The notes beneath the pieces were generated by a model, which was given only the letters and a program-made list of their open reading frames with translations, searched no databases and was not told the DNA's origin. A DNA stretch of 64,000 nt from Lawsonibacter asaccharolyticus (GTDB taxonomy: Bacteria > Bacillota > Clostridia > Oscillospirales > Oscillospiraceae), in contig BFBT01000001.1 in the NCBI GenBank assembly GCA_003112755.1, positions 1,798,001 through 1,862,000 of the forward strand, given 5' to 3'. How positions within the stretch are numbered: position 1 is the first letter of the stretch; each line of letters opens with the position of its first letter. Shown here in pieces: positions 38,185-46,383 of the stretch. Position numbers and translations under genes: made by a program.

Positions 38185-38559
38185 TTATAGTTCCAAATCA
38201 TCCTCGTCCTCCAGTTCTGATTCCGGCTCATCGGTATAGTCTGGCAACACATCCTCAACCACAAATCCAAAGCTGTGCCCGCCAATCCAGTCCACTTGCA
38301 CAGAGGCATACAGTTCTTCAAAGTTCTTGCTGAAATAGGCCAGTTCTTCTTCGCTGGCCCGTTCTGTTTCACCTTCCCCGTAGAGGTAGGTGCCAACCTC
38401 CGCATAAACCCGGTCGCTTTTCGGCAGGCTCCTCAAATCATCCCGGATGATTTCATCCTCCAGAAGATCTTCCGCACAGTCCGGGCTTCCGGGAGCGTAG
38501 TATTCTTCCAGCAGGCCGGAGTCAGAGGCCAGGGTCACAACAGAAAACATCTTGCTCAT
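38185..38559 (-). CDS. Acidic conserved ICE protein of unknown function
   Basis: 124 residues, very acidic (final 20 residues nearly all D, E and L). The N-terminal part MFSVVTLASDSGLLEEYYAP and central EELYASVQVDWIGGHSFGFV suggest a small beta-rich fold. It overlaps the DUF3846 gene by 4 bases (ATGA). No family recognised. Confidence 0.55.
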   Translation of the reverse strand: MSKMFSVVTLASDSGLLEEYYAPGSPDCAEDLLEDEIIRDDLRSLPKSDRVYAEVGTYLYGEGETERASEEELAYFSKNFEELYASVQVDWIGGHSFGFVVEDVLPDYTDEPESELEDEDDLEL

Positions 38560-38966
38560 TTTGAACCACCACCTTTCCGGCCTCCAAACATCAGCCGCAG
38601 AAATTCCTCTGTATCTTTTGCTGACCGCACCTCAAAGGTCACGACGGAAGGCCGTGGCTCTGTGAAGTAGTCCCGGAAACAGGCGATTTGTTCCTCGGTC
38701 AGCGGTGCGCCGCGCCCCTCCGGGGTGTCGCCGTAGAGAAAGAAAGTCCCGTGGATCGTGTCACTCCCGAACTGTCGATTTACGGGCAGGCCCATCCATT
38801 TGCCACCGGCATTACAGCACAGGACGGTTTCATGGGGCAGGGAGATACATTCGATCTCGCCGCCGACAAGGGCCTTCCGGTGTTCCAGGGAATCCTCCAG
38901 CACAGCGGTATAGGGGGCCTTTCCCGGCTCAAATATCATCACCCTGATTTCTCTATTGTTATTCAT
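38556..38966 (-). CDS. DUF3846-domain protein
   Basis: About 136 residues. IRVMIFEPGKAPYTAVLEDS near residue 7, LVGGEIECISLPHETVLCCN near 33, GLPVNRQF and IHGTFFLYGD are the ordered blocks of DUF3846, a family found next to conjugation and phage genes; function unknown. ATG 38966 (MNNNREI) is preferred with GAAAGGAAAAG upstream; the open frame continues to 39011. Confidence 0.75.
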   Translation of the reverse strand: MNNNREIRVMIFEPGKAPYTAVLEDSLEHRKALVGGEIECISLPHETVLCCNAGGKWMGLPVNRQFGSDTIHGTFFLYGDTPEGRGAPLTEEQIACFRDYFTEPRPSVVTFEVRSAKDTEEFLRLMFGGRKGGGSK

Positions 38967-38983
38967 CGTCTTTTCCTTTCTCA

Positions 38984-40684
38984 TCATGGGTTCCCCGGCG
39001 CAATATGCCAATCGTCATATAGGGAACCGCTGATCGTCACGGAATCGGTGAGATTGGCGCAGAGCATCCCAGCCGGGGTCCAAATGTCCATCACATGGGT
39101 ATTGACCGTATAGCTCCCATCGGGGAACCACACCGGAGAAAAATGGACCCGCTGCTTGTAGGTGCTGTAAATATTTTCGGCAAACTGGAACCGGGCTGTT
39201 TTTCCGCTGGAGAGCCGGTCCAGCAGGCGCCAGTAGGTCGTATAGTTAAATTCGGGGAAGTAGGAAACCGCTGTCTGCCCGTAGGTGTAGTGGGACATGG
39301 GCGCCGATGTGCTGACCGTGGCGGTGACGGTGTTGCTCACGCCGTAGCCGGATTTCATGGTGTTCCCGGCTGCCGTAGGCACCTTCTCATCCGGTTCAAT
39401 CCTTGTGGTGGCGGTCATGGATGCGGAGTAATTGTCCCGGAAGAAGTCATACCAGCCCTCATCCACCCAATATCCATCATCATCGCCGGTGCTGTGCCAC
39501 ACCCAATATGGGTGCCACTGTGCCCACCACACGCTCCATGCGGCATAGGACTTTTCCTCCCGGCTGGGCACGCTGCTGGGCCGCCAGCTTCCAGCGGTAT
39601 CGGTGGCCTTCGGGTCCGGCGGGTCGTTGCCGGAAAGATCAACCACTTTTGCCTTGATGGTGGTCTGGCTCAGAGTTCCCCGGTTTGTGCGCACCGTGAT
39701 GGTAATATCCTGCGGTTCGGATGGAGTGTGCCACTTCACCCATGCAAGCTGACTGTCCCCCTCCGGGATGACGATATTGTTCATGCGGTAGGTGCTGCCC
39801 TTGATGGTAAAGGTCACAGTGGCGGGGCCGTCCGGGTTGATCTCAGAACCGGCATAGAGCGTTACCGGCGTTATCACATCGGTGTCTACCCGGTATTCGT
39901 AGTCATAGTCGGTTGGTTCCGGCTGTTCCGGGGGCTGTTCCTCAAACCGGACAATGCCCATGCCCAGGTAGGCGATGATAGTATCATTGGAACAGGTTTT
40001 GTTCGTGGGGCCGGAATAGGCCGCAAAGCCCAAATCTGAATATTCAAGATACATCGCCAGCGGGAGATTTTTATGGGTCAGGCTCGTCATGGTCCTGCGC
40101 AGGGCGCCGCCCGTCTGGTTGTCGTAGAGGGCCGCTTCATGGGCGGTCATGGCGTACATGACCCCATTGTGCTTGAAGTAGGCGATTGGCTCCAAAAGCA
40201 ATTTATACTTTTCTGTTATCAAATCGTCATAAGAAATACCCGTAAGCTCTGCGATATAACGGACAATGATTTCATCACAAAAATATTTCTTGATTGCTTC
40301 AATACTCGCCTTGCTACTGCCGGTGCTGATGATCCTCGGCATTGTAATCGCAGGATTGTAATAAACATAGCTACTTGTTGTCGGAGAGATAGAGCTTCCG
40401 TCCCTATATTGGATTTTTGAAACCTTGCCAAAATGGATTTTAATTGCGGGTGTCTTGCTTGTTAAGTCAATAGAAGCGGATGCCGGTTTCTGTGTTTCGG
40501 AGTAAATCACGGTAACTCTTACTCCATCCATGCCCGGATTCCATGAGTTCTGCGAGGTTCCCTGTCCCATGCTGCCGCCACCGCCGTCCACATTCCCGCT
40601 GCCTCCGGTATCGGCCAGGGCGCTCATGGGACAGATGCCCAGAATAAGCAAAAGGCTTAAAAAGAAGGCAAAAATTCTTTTCAA
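38984..40684 (-). CDS. Secreted protein with Trp/Tyr-rich C-terminal half, possible adhesin
   Basis: 566 residues from a TTG with GGAGGTGCG upstream. The N-terminus LKRIFAFFLSLLLILGICPM then SALA is a clear signal peptide, followed by a Gly-rich spacer. Residues about 110-260 form a soluble domain (AITMPRIISTGSSKASIEAI; ELTGISYDDLITEKYKLL) like that of Tn-encoded surface proteins; later Ig-like strands (TVTFTIKGSTYRM; QDITITVRTNRGTLS) and a very aromatic segment (WSVWWAQWHPYWVWHSTGDD). No LPXTG or C-terminal helix is seen, so it is released or held by partners. Position between the Tad block and the VirB4 block suggests a role at the recipient surface. Confidence 0.65.
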   Translation of the reverse strand: MKRIFAFFLSLLLILGICPMSALADTGGSGNVDGGGGSMGQGTSQNSWNPGMDGVRVTVIYSETQKPASASIDLTSKTPAIKIHFGKVSKIQYRDGSSISPTTSSYVYYNPAITMPRIISTGSSKASIEAIKKYFCDEIIVRYIAELTGISYDDLITEKYKLLLEPIAYFKHNGVMYAMTAHEAALYDNQTGGALRRTMTSLTHKNLPLAMYLEYSDLGFAAYSGPTNKTCSNDTIIAYLGMGIVRFEEQPPEQPEPTDYDYEYRVDTDVITPVTLYAGSEINPDGPATVTFTIKGSTYRMNNIVIPEGDSQLAWVKWHTPSEPQDITITVRTNRGTLSQTTIKAKVVDLSGNDPPDPKATDTAGSWRPSSVPSREEKSYAAWSVWWAQWHPYWVWHSTGDDDGYWVDEGWYDFFRDNYSASMTATTRIEPDEKVPTAAGNTMKSGYGVSNTVTATVSTSAPMSHYTYGQTAVSYFPEFNYTTYWRLLDRLSSGKTARFQFAENIYSTYKQRVHFSPVWFPDGSYTVNTHVMDIWTPAGMLCANLTDSVTISGSLYDDWHIAPGNP

Positions 40685-40739
40685 AAGCGCACCTCCAATC
40701 TGTTGTTTTTGAAAAAGGGCATAAAACTTCATGCCGCAT

Positions 40740-40975
40740 TACATGCTTGCACCACGATGAATGAAAACCAGGTGCAGCAGGCAGGACAGCATGGTAAAAT
40801 ATAGATGCACGGCACAAGATCGGCTTTTTTTGCCGCTATGAGCGCGCGCATAAAACTGGTTTTGCTCTCCTGTTGAACCACAAATTGTCCCAGCCAAACG
40901 GCAGTAAAGGACGTATAGCAAAATAATCGCTTTTAGGAGAGCGCGCCGTGACAACTTTTGTGGGAGTGTAGGGCT
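40740..40975 (+). ncRNA. Candidate bridge RNA region of the IS110 element
   Basis: The long non-coding left end of IS110-group elements encodes a structured bridge RNA that directs target and donor recognition. Here about 235 bases precede the transposase start and no ORF is supported in them. Several short inverted segments are visible (for example around 40745-40800). I assign it by position and family; the loops were not resolved. Confidence 0.35.
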
Positions 40976-42202
40976 ATGGAAGTTGTCTATCGGTGTTGTT
41001 GTGGGATTGATGTGCATAAGAAGATCATCGTGGCCTGTTTGAATCAGGGCGGAGAGCAGAGCCTGCGTGAATTCGGCACAACGACCAGCGAAATCAAGTC
41101 TTTGGCAACCTGGCTCACAGAATCAGGCTGTGAAATAATTGCCATGGAAAGCACGGGCGTATTTTGGAAACCACTGTATAACCTGTTTGAGCTGATGGAT
41201 TTGGATGCCATAGTTGTCAATGCGGCGCACATGAAAGCACTGCCCGGACGTAAGACAGATGTGAAAGACGCAGAATGGATCGCGGATCTGCTCCGCCACG
41301 GACTGCTGAAAGCAAGTTATATCCCCAGCCGGGAACAGCGGGAGCTACGTGAAATTACCCGTTACCGAAAAAGCCTGACAGAGGAACGGTGCAGAGAAAC
41401 CAACCGTCTACAAAAGATTCTGGAAGGCGCCAACATCAAATTGGACTCTGTGGTCAAAGACATCAACGGAAAGAGTGCCAGAAAGCTGTTGGAAAAGATC
41501 ATTGAAGATGATGTCCCAACCAGTGAGGAGGAAATATCCAAGATGATCCACGGGCGGATGCGCTCCAAGCTGGGACAACTTGTGACGGCCATTGAGGGAA
41601 TCACTACACCGCTTCAAAGAAAGCTGCTGGCACAGGTCATAGACCATATCGACGATTTGAATAGACGTATTGCCGACTTGGACAAACTAGTTCAGGATTA
41701 CATGGATGAATATGAAGCGGCAATTACTGCTCTTTGCGATATTCCTGGCATCGCCCGGCGCAGCGCCGAGGTGATTCTGGCGGAAATTGGTCTGGATATG
41801 AGCAGATTTCCCAGTGCTGCCCATCTTTGTTCCTGGGCTGGGGTTTGTCCTGGCAACTGCCAGAGCGCGGGACGGCGAAAGCACGGAAAAACGACAAAAG
41901 GAAACAAGCCGCTCAAGACGATTTTGACCCAATGCGCAAAATCTGCACGTTCTGTAAAAGGGTCTTATTTCTCGGCGCAATACCAGCGGATCGCAGCAAG
42001 GCGAGGCAAGAACCGTGCTACACTTGCAGTCGCTCATTCCATGTTAATCGCCATATACCACATGCTTAGAAACAACGTGCCATTTCGTGATTTGGGCTCT
42101 GACTATTACGATTCTTTTAATAGGGACAGAAAAATACATGGTTACCTGAAACGCCTGAAAGCACTGGGCTGGGAACCTGATGCCCTGCCCGGTTCCGCCT
42201 GA
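40976..42202 (+). CDS. IS110-family transposase (DEDD recombinase)
   Basis: 408 residues. The N-terminal RuvC-like DEDD domain shows GIDVHKK near residue 10, IIAMESTGVFWKPLY near 52 and KTDVKDAEWIADLL near 92. The C-terminal Transposase_20 domain has LCDIPGIARRSAEVILAEIG near 255, the SWAGVCPGNCQSAGRRKHG block near 288 with its catalytic-serine region, and KTTKGNKPLKTIL. ATG 40976 (MEVVYRC) is the best start; GTG 40958 upstream is possible. The gene is full length for the family and has no stops or shifts, so it may be active. Confidence 0.93.
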   Translation: MEVVYRCCCGIDVHKKIIVACLNQGGEQSLREFGTTTSEIKSLATWLTESGCEIIAMESTGVFWKPLYNLFELMDLDAIVVNAAHMKALPGRKTDVKDAEWIADLLRHGLLKASYIPSREQRELREITRYRKSLTEERCRETNRLQKILEGANIKLDSVVKDINGKSARKLLEKIIEDDVPTSEEEISKMIHGRMRSKLGQLVTAIEGITTPLQRKLLAQVIDHIDDLNRRIADLDKLVQDYMDEYEAAITALCDIPGIARRSAEVILAEIGLDMSRFPSAAHLCSWAGVCPGNCQSAGRRKHGKTTKGNKPLKTILTQCAKSARSVKGSYFSAQYQRIAARRGKNRATLAVAHSMLIAIYHMLRNNVPFRDLGSDYYDSFNRDRKIHGYLKRLKALGWEPDALPGSA

Positions 42203-42285
42203 ACCAACAACTTATACTGTCCTTTAGTCTGCCCTCTGGGCGGGCTGGGTCGTTGCGCCCTTCTGGGGGAAGGTTTTCATAACAA

Positions 42286-42313
42286 AAGAGTACGGCATTT
42301 CTGCCGTACTCTT
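42286..42313 (-). terminator. Terminator downstream of the acidic membrane protein
   Basis: AAGAGTACGGCA pairs with TGCCGTACTCTT around TTTC. On the minus strand it follows the stop at 42323 by 9 bases and runs into TTTTG. It closes the Tad block of the operon just before the IS110 element. Confidence 0.75.
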
Positions 42314-42322
42314 AATGCGATA

Positions 42323-42874
42323 TTAGCCCATACTGCCAACCTGATTTCCGGTCAATTCATCTCCATCATTCCCAACTGGAATCCCAACGGAGCTGCCTCC
42401 TTCATCGGGAATCCAGCCGAAGCCCTCAATGTAGATGGAGCCATTCTGTGTATCGCCGTTTTGGGGCTGGTTTGCGGCGGGGTCGGAAACAATCGGCTCA
42501 TTGTTCTCGCTGGCCGCCTGCTGTTCCTCCGGGGACGGGGCGGGCGGAGGTGTGGTTTCCGGCTTTTTCTCCCTGTCAGTCAAATCAACATCCACCTGAT
42601 CCTCCTGCTCTACATCCAGGACGGGATCAGCCTGTTCCTGCGCGGGGGTGTTTTCCGGCGCGGAAACATCGGGGACCTCCACTGTGGGCGTCGTAGTTTC
42701 TTCCTCCGGGGGCTGGCTCACATCCTCCGTGGTAACATCCGTGGGGGCGGCGGCCGGGTCCGTCCCGGACGGTTGATCGCCTTTGCCGAGCATGGACACG
42801 GAAACGCCGATCACAATCAGCAGCACAGCCGCTACACCGACGATGGCAAGCAGCTTTTTGTTTTTTGCGTTCAT
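42323..42874 (-). CDS. Membrane-anchored acidic Pro/Thr-rich protein
   Basis: 183 residues. NAKNKKLLAIVGVAAVLLIV then IGVSVSML is a basic start plus one membrane helix, followed by about 120 residues rich in P, T, E and D (a stalk-like, probably disordered outer part) and a short ordered C-terminus IYIEGFGWIPDEGG. That end motif recurs in ICE proteins of Clostridia (DUF6550-like, family name uncertain). GGAGGATTTCAG precedes the ATG. It is separated from the TadE-like gene by 150 bases with a promoter candidate and is followed by a terminator, so it forms its own unit. Confidence 0.6.
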   Translation of the reverse strand: MNAKNKKLLAIVGVAAVLLIVIGVSVSMLGKGDQPSGTDPAAAPTDVTTEDVSQPPEEETTTPTVEVPDVSAPENTPAQEQADPVLDVEQEDQVDVDLTDREKKPETTPPPAPSPEEQQAASENNEPIVSDPAANQPQNGDTQNGSIYIEGFGWIPDEGGSSVGIPVGNDGDELTGNQVGSMG

Positions 42875-42932
42875 CTGAAATCCTCCTTCAAGGTGAAATT
42901 ATATCAAAAAATCAATGTGTTCTCCTGCTCTC

Positions 42933-42965
42933 ATTATATCAGTTGCACAATACTGGTGTCCAGGT
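42933..42965 (-). promoter_or_regulatory. Promoter candidate for the acidic membrane protein
   Basis: On the minus strand TATAAT (42938-42933) is a perfect -10 box; a weak -35 (TGGACA or GGACAC) lies 18-19 bases upstream. It is in the only sizeable gap of the Tad block. Confidence 0.4.
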
Positions 42966-43026
42966 GGAAGAACACACAAACATTTTTTTGCGCTATGGAA
43001 AACCGACAGGCAGAAATAGACAAAAT

Positions 43027-43572
43027 CTAAAACCGGGGAACATACTTGGCGTTCAGCTTCATGGTGATCTGCATGGGCGGCAGATGGCCGAACCCAAAGG
43101 AAAGGGGCACCTCCACCGTGACCATCCCCGTCACATTGAGCTGCGTAATCCCCTCCGGCGCGGAGGGGGCAAGCGGGGCATTTTCCAGTTCCATGTGCAG
43201 ATCGTAAAAGCGGTATTCCAAATCCGGCCCCGCGTATTTCAGATACCGTCCATCCTCATACACCAGGCCCAACACCTGTTGCAGCCGGTCATATACATTC
43301 CCGGTGGTCACATTCTGCATCCAGGACGAACCGGAGAGCTGGTAGCCGCCCGAATACCCTTCCCGCAGACCGGGGTAGGCTTCATCCCAATTCTCCGTTG
43401 CCACAGCTACGATAGCGGATTGAACAGAATCCCGGACACCCTGCGCCACGATCACCAGCCGCATATATTCAAACACCACGCAGGCCAGAATCAGGCAGCA
43501 GACCACCACCGCAAGAATCATGGGCGTACCCTGCCCGGACCTGTCTTTCAAAACCGTTTTCAGCCTGCTCAT
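43027..43572 (-). CDS. TadE-like pseudopilin
   Basis: 181 residues. MSRLKTVLKDRSGQGTPMIL continues into a 20-residue hydrophobic helix (AVVVCCLILACVVFEYMRLV). The short basic head ending SGQG-T before the helix is the class III/prepilin-peptidase-type signal of TadE and Flp pilins. The outer part is beta-rich with aromatic residues and lacks cysteines after the helix. ATG 43572 is used; it overlaps the preceding gene by 4 bases. It is expected to be a minor pilin of the Tad machine, processed by the A24 peptidase at 49367. Confidence 0.72.
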   Translation of the reverse strand: MSRLKTVLKDRSGQGTPMILAVVVCCLILACVVFEYMRLVIVAQGVRDSVQSAIVAVATENWDEAYPGLREGYSGGYQLSGSSWMQNVTTGNVYDRLQQVLGLVYEDGRYLKYAGPDLEYRFYDLHMELENAPLAPSAPEGITQLNVTGMVTVEVPLSFGFGHLPPMQITMKLNAKYVPRF

Positions 43573-43964
43573 TTCCAGTACACCTCCGAGACTCCTGTGG
43601 CCCTTGCGGTGAGCGTGACCGGGAAGGACGCAAACTCCCCGAACAGGCCGAGATTGACGGTGGTGGTAAGCGTCACCGTTACCTCGTTGCCGAGCTGGAT
43701 TTTGCCGGTGTCGCTCCATGAAATATCAGGGTCAAGTCCGGTTTCCTCCCGGAGAGCCGCCGCTTTTGAGCTGGTGACGGAACCGACCTGCCCATTGATC
43801 TCCGCCGTCCGCACCAGCTCATCCGCAAACACATCCAGGTTTTGTTTCGCCACAAACACCGGGGCGATGCGGACCACCAGCGCCAGAACGAGGGCAACGG
43901 ACAGGACAAGGACGCATACATCCACAAAGCCTTCCCCGCGTTTTTCTTTCAGCAGCCGCCTCAA
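43569..43964 (-). CDS. DUF4320/TadE-like pseudopilin
   Basis: About 131 residues. RRLLKEKRGEGFVDVCVLVL and the following SVALVLALVVRIAPVF form a basic head, an EG-type prepilin cleavage motif (RGEGFVDV) and one membrane helix. The rest is a small beta domain (VTVTLTTTVNLGLFGEFASFPVTLTARA, residues about 95-122). TTG 43964 has GGGAGGTGG upstream and is preferred; ATG 43982, overlapping the tadC stop, is an alternative. A minor pilin role beside the second TadE-like protein is inferred. Confidence 0.68.
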   Translation of the reverse strand: MRRLLKEKRGEGFVDVCVLVLSVALVLALVVRIAPVFVAKQNLDVFADELVRTAEINGQVGSVTSSKAAALREETGLDPDISWSDTGKIQLGNEVTVTLTTTVNLGLFGEFASFPVTLTARATGVSEVYWK

Positions 43965-43981
43965 ACAGCCACCTCCCTTCA

Positions 43982-44854
43982 TCAGAACAAATCTCCAAAG
44001 GCTTCCAGGACCACATAGCCCAGAACACCCAGATACATCAGCAGGAAACAGCCCAGAAGCATGAAGGAATATTTACGCATTTTCCCCGGCTGCTTCATGG
44101 CCTCCAGCTTCAGCTTTTGGAGTTCAAGCTGCTTGAAGGTCATGGAGAGCATTTGAAAGTACATAATGCCGTTGTCGCCGCGCTTGACGGAGATCAGCCC
44201 GCGCACCACATCGGAGAGCATGGTGCTTCCGATCCGGCTCTCCCAGCGTGTCAGGGCATTTTCCTCGTTGCCGGAGGCCATATCCGCAATTGTGATCTCC
44301 AGCTCCCGTTTCATGGCGTGACCGGCGTTGTGCTGATAGGCTTTCAGAATGTTCAGCACATCACGAGAGGAACGAAGCTCCTGCTCCACGGTATTGACAA
44401 AACGGGGCAGTTCTGTTTCGATTTCCTCCCGCCGCTGCTGGACGATCTCATCCGCCCGTTTCTGTTCTTTGAAAAAGACGGCCACCGCCAGAAAAAGGAC
44501 CACCGGCGCCAGGATCGGAAAGATCAGCAGGGCCGGTATTACCAGCAGCCCGATCAGCCCGCCTTTGACCCAGGCAGCCGCCACATAGGTTTCCGGGGAC
44601 ATTTGAATTTCGGCGGATTTAAGCTGGGCCTCCAGCTTGCGCCGCTTATAGGCGTCCATCCGAACCAGAGGCGCCGCCTTTGCCGCCATATCGAACAGGA
44701 TGGCGTTCATGCTGTTCTTTTTCGCCTTTCCCCGGTTTGTGACGGTCAGCACGGCTTTGGTGCTGGCGGAAGTGGGCAGCCGGAGAAGTCCGGCCAGTAA
44801 AAAGAACGCTCCCAGGCCAAAGAGCGTTCCAAAGCATAGTAAGATCAAATACAA
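43982..44854 (-). CDS. tadC: TadC-like type II secretion F-family membrane protein
   Basis: 290 residues from a TTG with GAGGTGA upstream. One N-terminal helix (LILLCFGTLFGLGAFFLLAG), a cytoplasmic stretch, a helical pair near 110-145 (GLIGLLVIPALLIFPILAPV then VLFLAVAVFF), the T2SSF domain (ETELPRFVNTVEQELRSSRDVLNILKAY, about 160-190) and a C-terminal helix LLGCFLLMYLGVLGYVV. TadB and TadC form the inner-membrane platform of Tad pili. The TadB partner is the next gene but one upstream, with an XF1762-family gene wedged between. Confidence 0.82.
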   Translation of the reverse strand: MYLILLCFGTLFGLGAFFLLAGLLRLPTSASTKAVLTVTNRGKAKKNSMNAILFDMAAKAAPLVRMDAYKRRKLEAQLKSAEIQMSPETYVAAAWVKGGLIGLLVIPALLIFPILAPVVLFLAVAVFFKEQKRADEIVQQRREEIETELPRFVNTVEQELRSSRDVLNILKAYQHNAGHAMKRELEITIADMASGNEENALTRWESRIGSTMLSDVVRGLISVKRGDNGIMYFQMLSMTFKQLELQKLKLEAMKQPGKMRKYSFMLLGCFLLMYLGVLGYVVLEAFGDLF

Positions 44855-44860
44855 CCTGTT

Positions 44861-45322
44861 TCACCTCAATTCCTTGTAATACATTCGTTTTGGGCCGGTG
44901 TTCCGGCTCTCCGCCCGTGGGCGCCCCGGCACATTCCAGCTTCCACCGCCCCGGAATCCCGGTGCGCACAACCACCCGGAGGCCCGCAGGCTGGCCCCGT
45001 TTTCCTCCGCCAGCGTGTAGGTGATGATCTTCCGAAACCCCATCTCTCTGGCAATTCGGGCACAGCAGCCATAGAGGAAGCTGCATCCATTGAGAATACC
45101 GTCTGTGCAGAGCCGTGTCACCTCGGCGGTTCGTCCGTCATCCAGATACCGGGAGATCGGCCGTCCCACAACGGCAACGCCGTGAAGCGTCCCATGCCCA
45201 TCGGAGAGCGCCACACAGAATTTGCAACCCTGCGCCCGTCCGCTGTGGCGGTGGTGCTTTTCAATAAAGCGGTTTGCCTCCCGCAAGCTGATTGGAATGA
45301 TCTCCGCGATTCTCACCTCCAA
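44861..45322 (-). CDS. XF1762-family (GNAT-like) protein between tadB and tadC
   Basis: About 153 residues. The order ISLREANRFIEKHHRHSG, GCKFCVALSD, HGVAVVGRPISRYLDDG, AEVTRLCTDG and GFRKIITYTLAEENGASLRASG is that of the XF1762 family, small acetyltransferase-like proteins common on phages and ICEs; activity unknown. The start is uncertain: TTG 45322 begins inside the GGAGGTGAG ribosome-site-like sequence, and a rare ATC/ATT start slightly downstream would fit that site better. Its place between the two platform genes is odd, and the 131-base gap before it carries a repeated motif. Confidence 0.75.
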   Translation of the reverse strand: MEVRIAEIIPISLREANRFIEKHHRHSGRAQGCKFCVALSDGHGTLHGVAVVGRPISRYLDDGRTAEVTRLCTDGILNGCSFLYGCCARIAREMGFRKIITYTLAEENGASLRASGWLCAPGFRGGGSWNVPGRPRAESRNTGPKRMYYKELR

Positions 45323-45374
45323 TGAAAAACGCCCACCGGGAAGGTGAGCAAAATGGTTTCATCTGCTTTGAATT

Positions 45375-45451
45375 GGAAATATCAGGCTCCCTCATTTCCA
45401 TAAACTCAAAATAGCGGAAATATCTCACCTGATTTTAGAGTAGATATTTCC
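45375..45451. repeat. Three copies of GGAAATATC between tadB and the XF1762 gene
   Basis: GGAAATATC occurs at 45375-45383 and 45416-45424 in one orientation and as GATATTTCC at 45443-45451 in the other. The region is AT-rich inside a GC-rich operon, so it may be an operator or an internal promoter region. No known protein site matches that I recognise. Confidence 0.4.
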
Positions 45452-45453
45452 AT

Positions 45454-46383
45454 TTACCTTTTGTACTCCACCGGCTTTGTCAGCCGGATGACCGCCGCAA
45501 AGGAAATGAGCAGCACCAGCAGGCAGACCGCCAAAATACCCTTGCCGAAGCCGGTGTTCACCAACACATTGTACCAGTCTTTGTTCAGGAAGTAGAGCAA
45601 AGGAATGTTGCCCACCAGCAGGAAGGCCATTGTGATGAACTCCTTAAACGGCTCATACATCAGGTAGTCCAGCTCCGCCGCCACGATCCGCATATCGGAC
45701 AGCTTGCCGATGATGGGGGTGAGCGTGCTTTTCAGGCTCTTATCATCCTGACAGGCGATAGCGGCGTCCACCCATTCCCGAAAGATATAGTTGTCCAGCT
45801 TGGGTTTCATATTGGAGAGGGCCTGCTTCACATCGGCGCTTATCATGCCGGTTTCGGCCAAAAAGCCCCGGAACACATCGGCCACAGGCGGGTTTAGGTA
45901 GTGGATGTTTTCCTCTACGGCGGTGATGATACTCTCGCTGCGCAGATAGGAGCTGGTGATGATGGACAGCCCGGTTTCAATCTCATTGTTCATCAGCTTT
46001 TTGTAGCTGTGAGAGGTGAACAGGACATACCAGAACGGGACCAGGCCCATACCCGCCGCCAGCACCGGGAGCATGAAATAATTTTGGATCACAATGCAGA
46101 TCACCGCGCCCATAGCCGCCAGGAACAGGGAGAGGGCGCAGAGGGCGGCAAACTTGCCGCCCCTGCCGGTCAGGATCATCATTTCCTTGGCTTCCCGCAC
46201 CGTCTTTTTGATGCCCCTGACCTCTCTGGGGTGGTTGAGCTGCCCGATCCGTTTGGAGATCGGCGCCTCCCGGCTGGCAAAGGATTTCGTCAAGTCCTCC
46301 GCAAACTCAAAGGGCGTCATGCCCAGCAGCAGGAAAATACCGGCCAGCATACCGGCAAAGGCCAGCAGAATCAGTACAATCAA
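45454..46383 (-). CDS. tadB: TadB-like type II secretion F-family membrane protein
   Basis: 309 residues from a TTG that overlaps the tadA stop by 4 bases. Helices: IVLILLAFAGMLAGIFLLLG at the start, a pair near 85-130, and two at the C-terminus (EFITMAFLLVGNIPLLYFL, GILAVCLLVLLISFAAVI). The cytoplasmic domain between (ETGLSIITSSYLRSESIITAVEE, about 155-178) is the T2SSF fold. It pairs with TadC as the pilus inner-membrane platform driven by TadA. Confidence 0.82.
   Translation of the reverse strand: MIVLILLAFAGMLAGIFLLLGMTPFEFAEDLTKSFASREAPISKRIGQLNHPREVRGIKKTVREAKEMMILTGRGGKFAALCALSLFLAAMGAVICIVIQNYFMLPVLAAGMGLVPFWYVLFTSHSYKKLMNNEIETGLSIITSSYLRSESIITAVEENIHYLNPPVADVFRGFLAETGMISADVKQALSNMKPKLDNYIFREWVDAAIACQDDKSLKSTLTPIIGKLSDMRIVAAELDYLMYEPFKEFITMAFLLVGNIPLLYFLNKDWYNVLVNTGFGKGILAVCLLVLLISFAAVIRLTKPVEYKR

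Larger units (their letters stand above)
40735..42285 (+). mobile_element. IS110-family insertion sequence
   Basis: A transposase gene of the IS110 family with about 240 non-coding bases before it and about 80 after it lies between two minus-strand operon genes, in the opposite orientation. IS110 elements have no terminal inverted repeats and usually make no target duplication, so the ends given are limits set by the flanking gene (40732) and terminator (42286), not measured ends. Its composition is less GC-rich than the operon. Confidence 0.7.
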
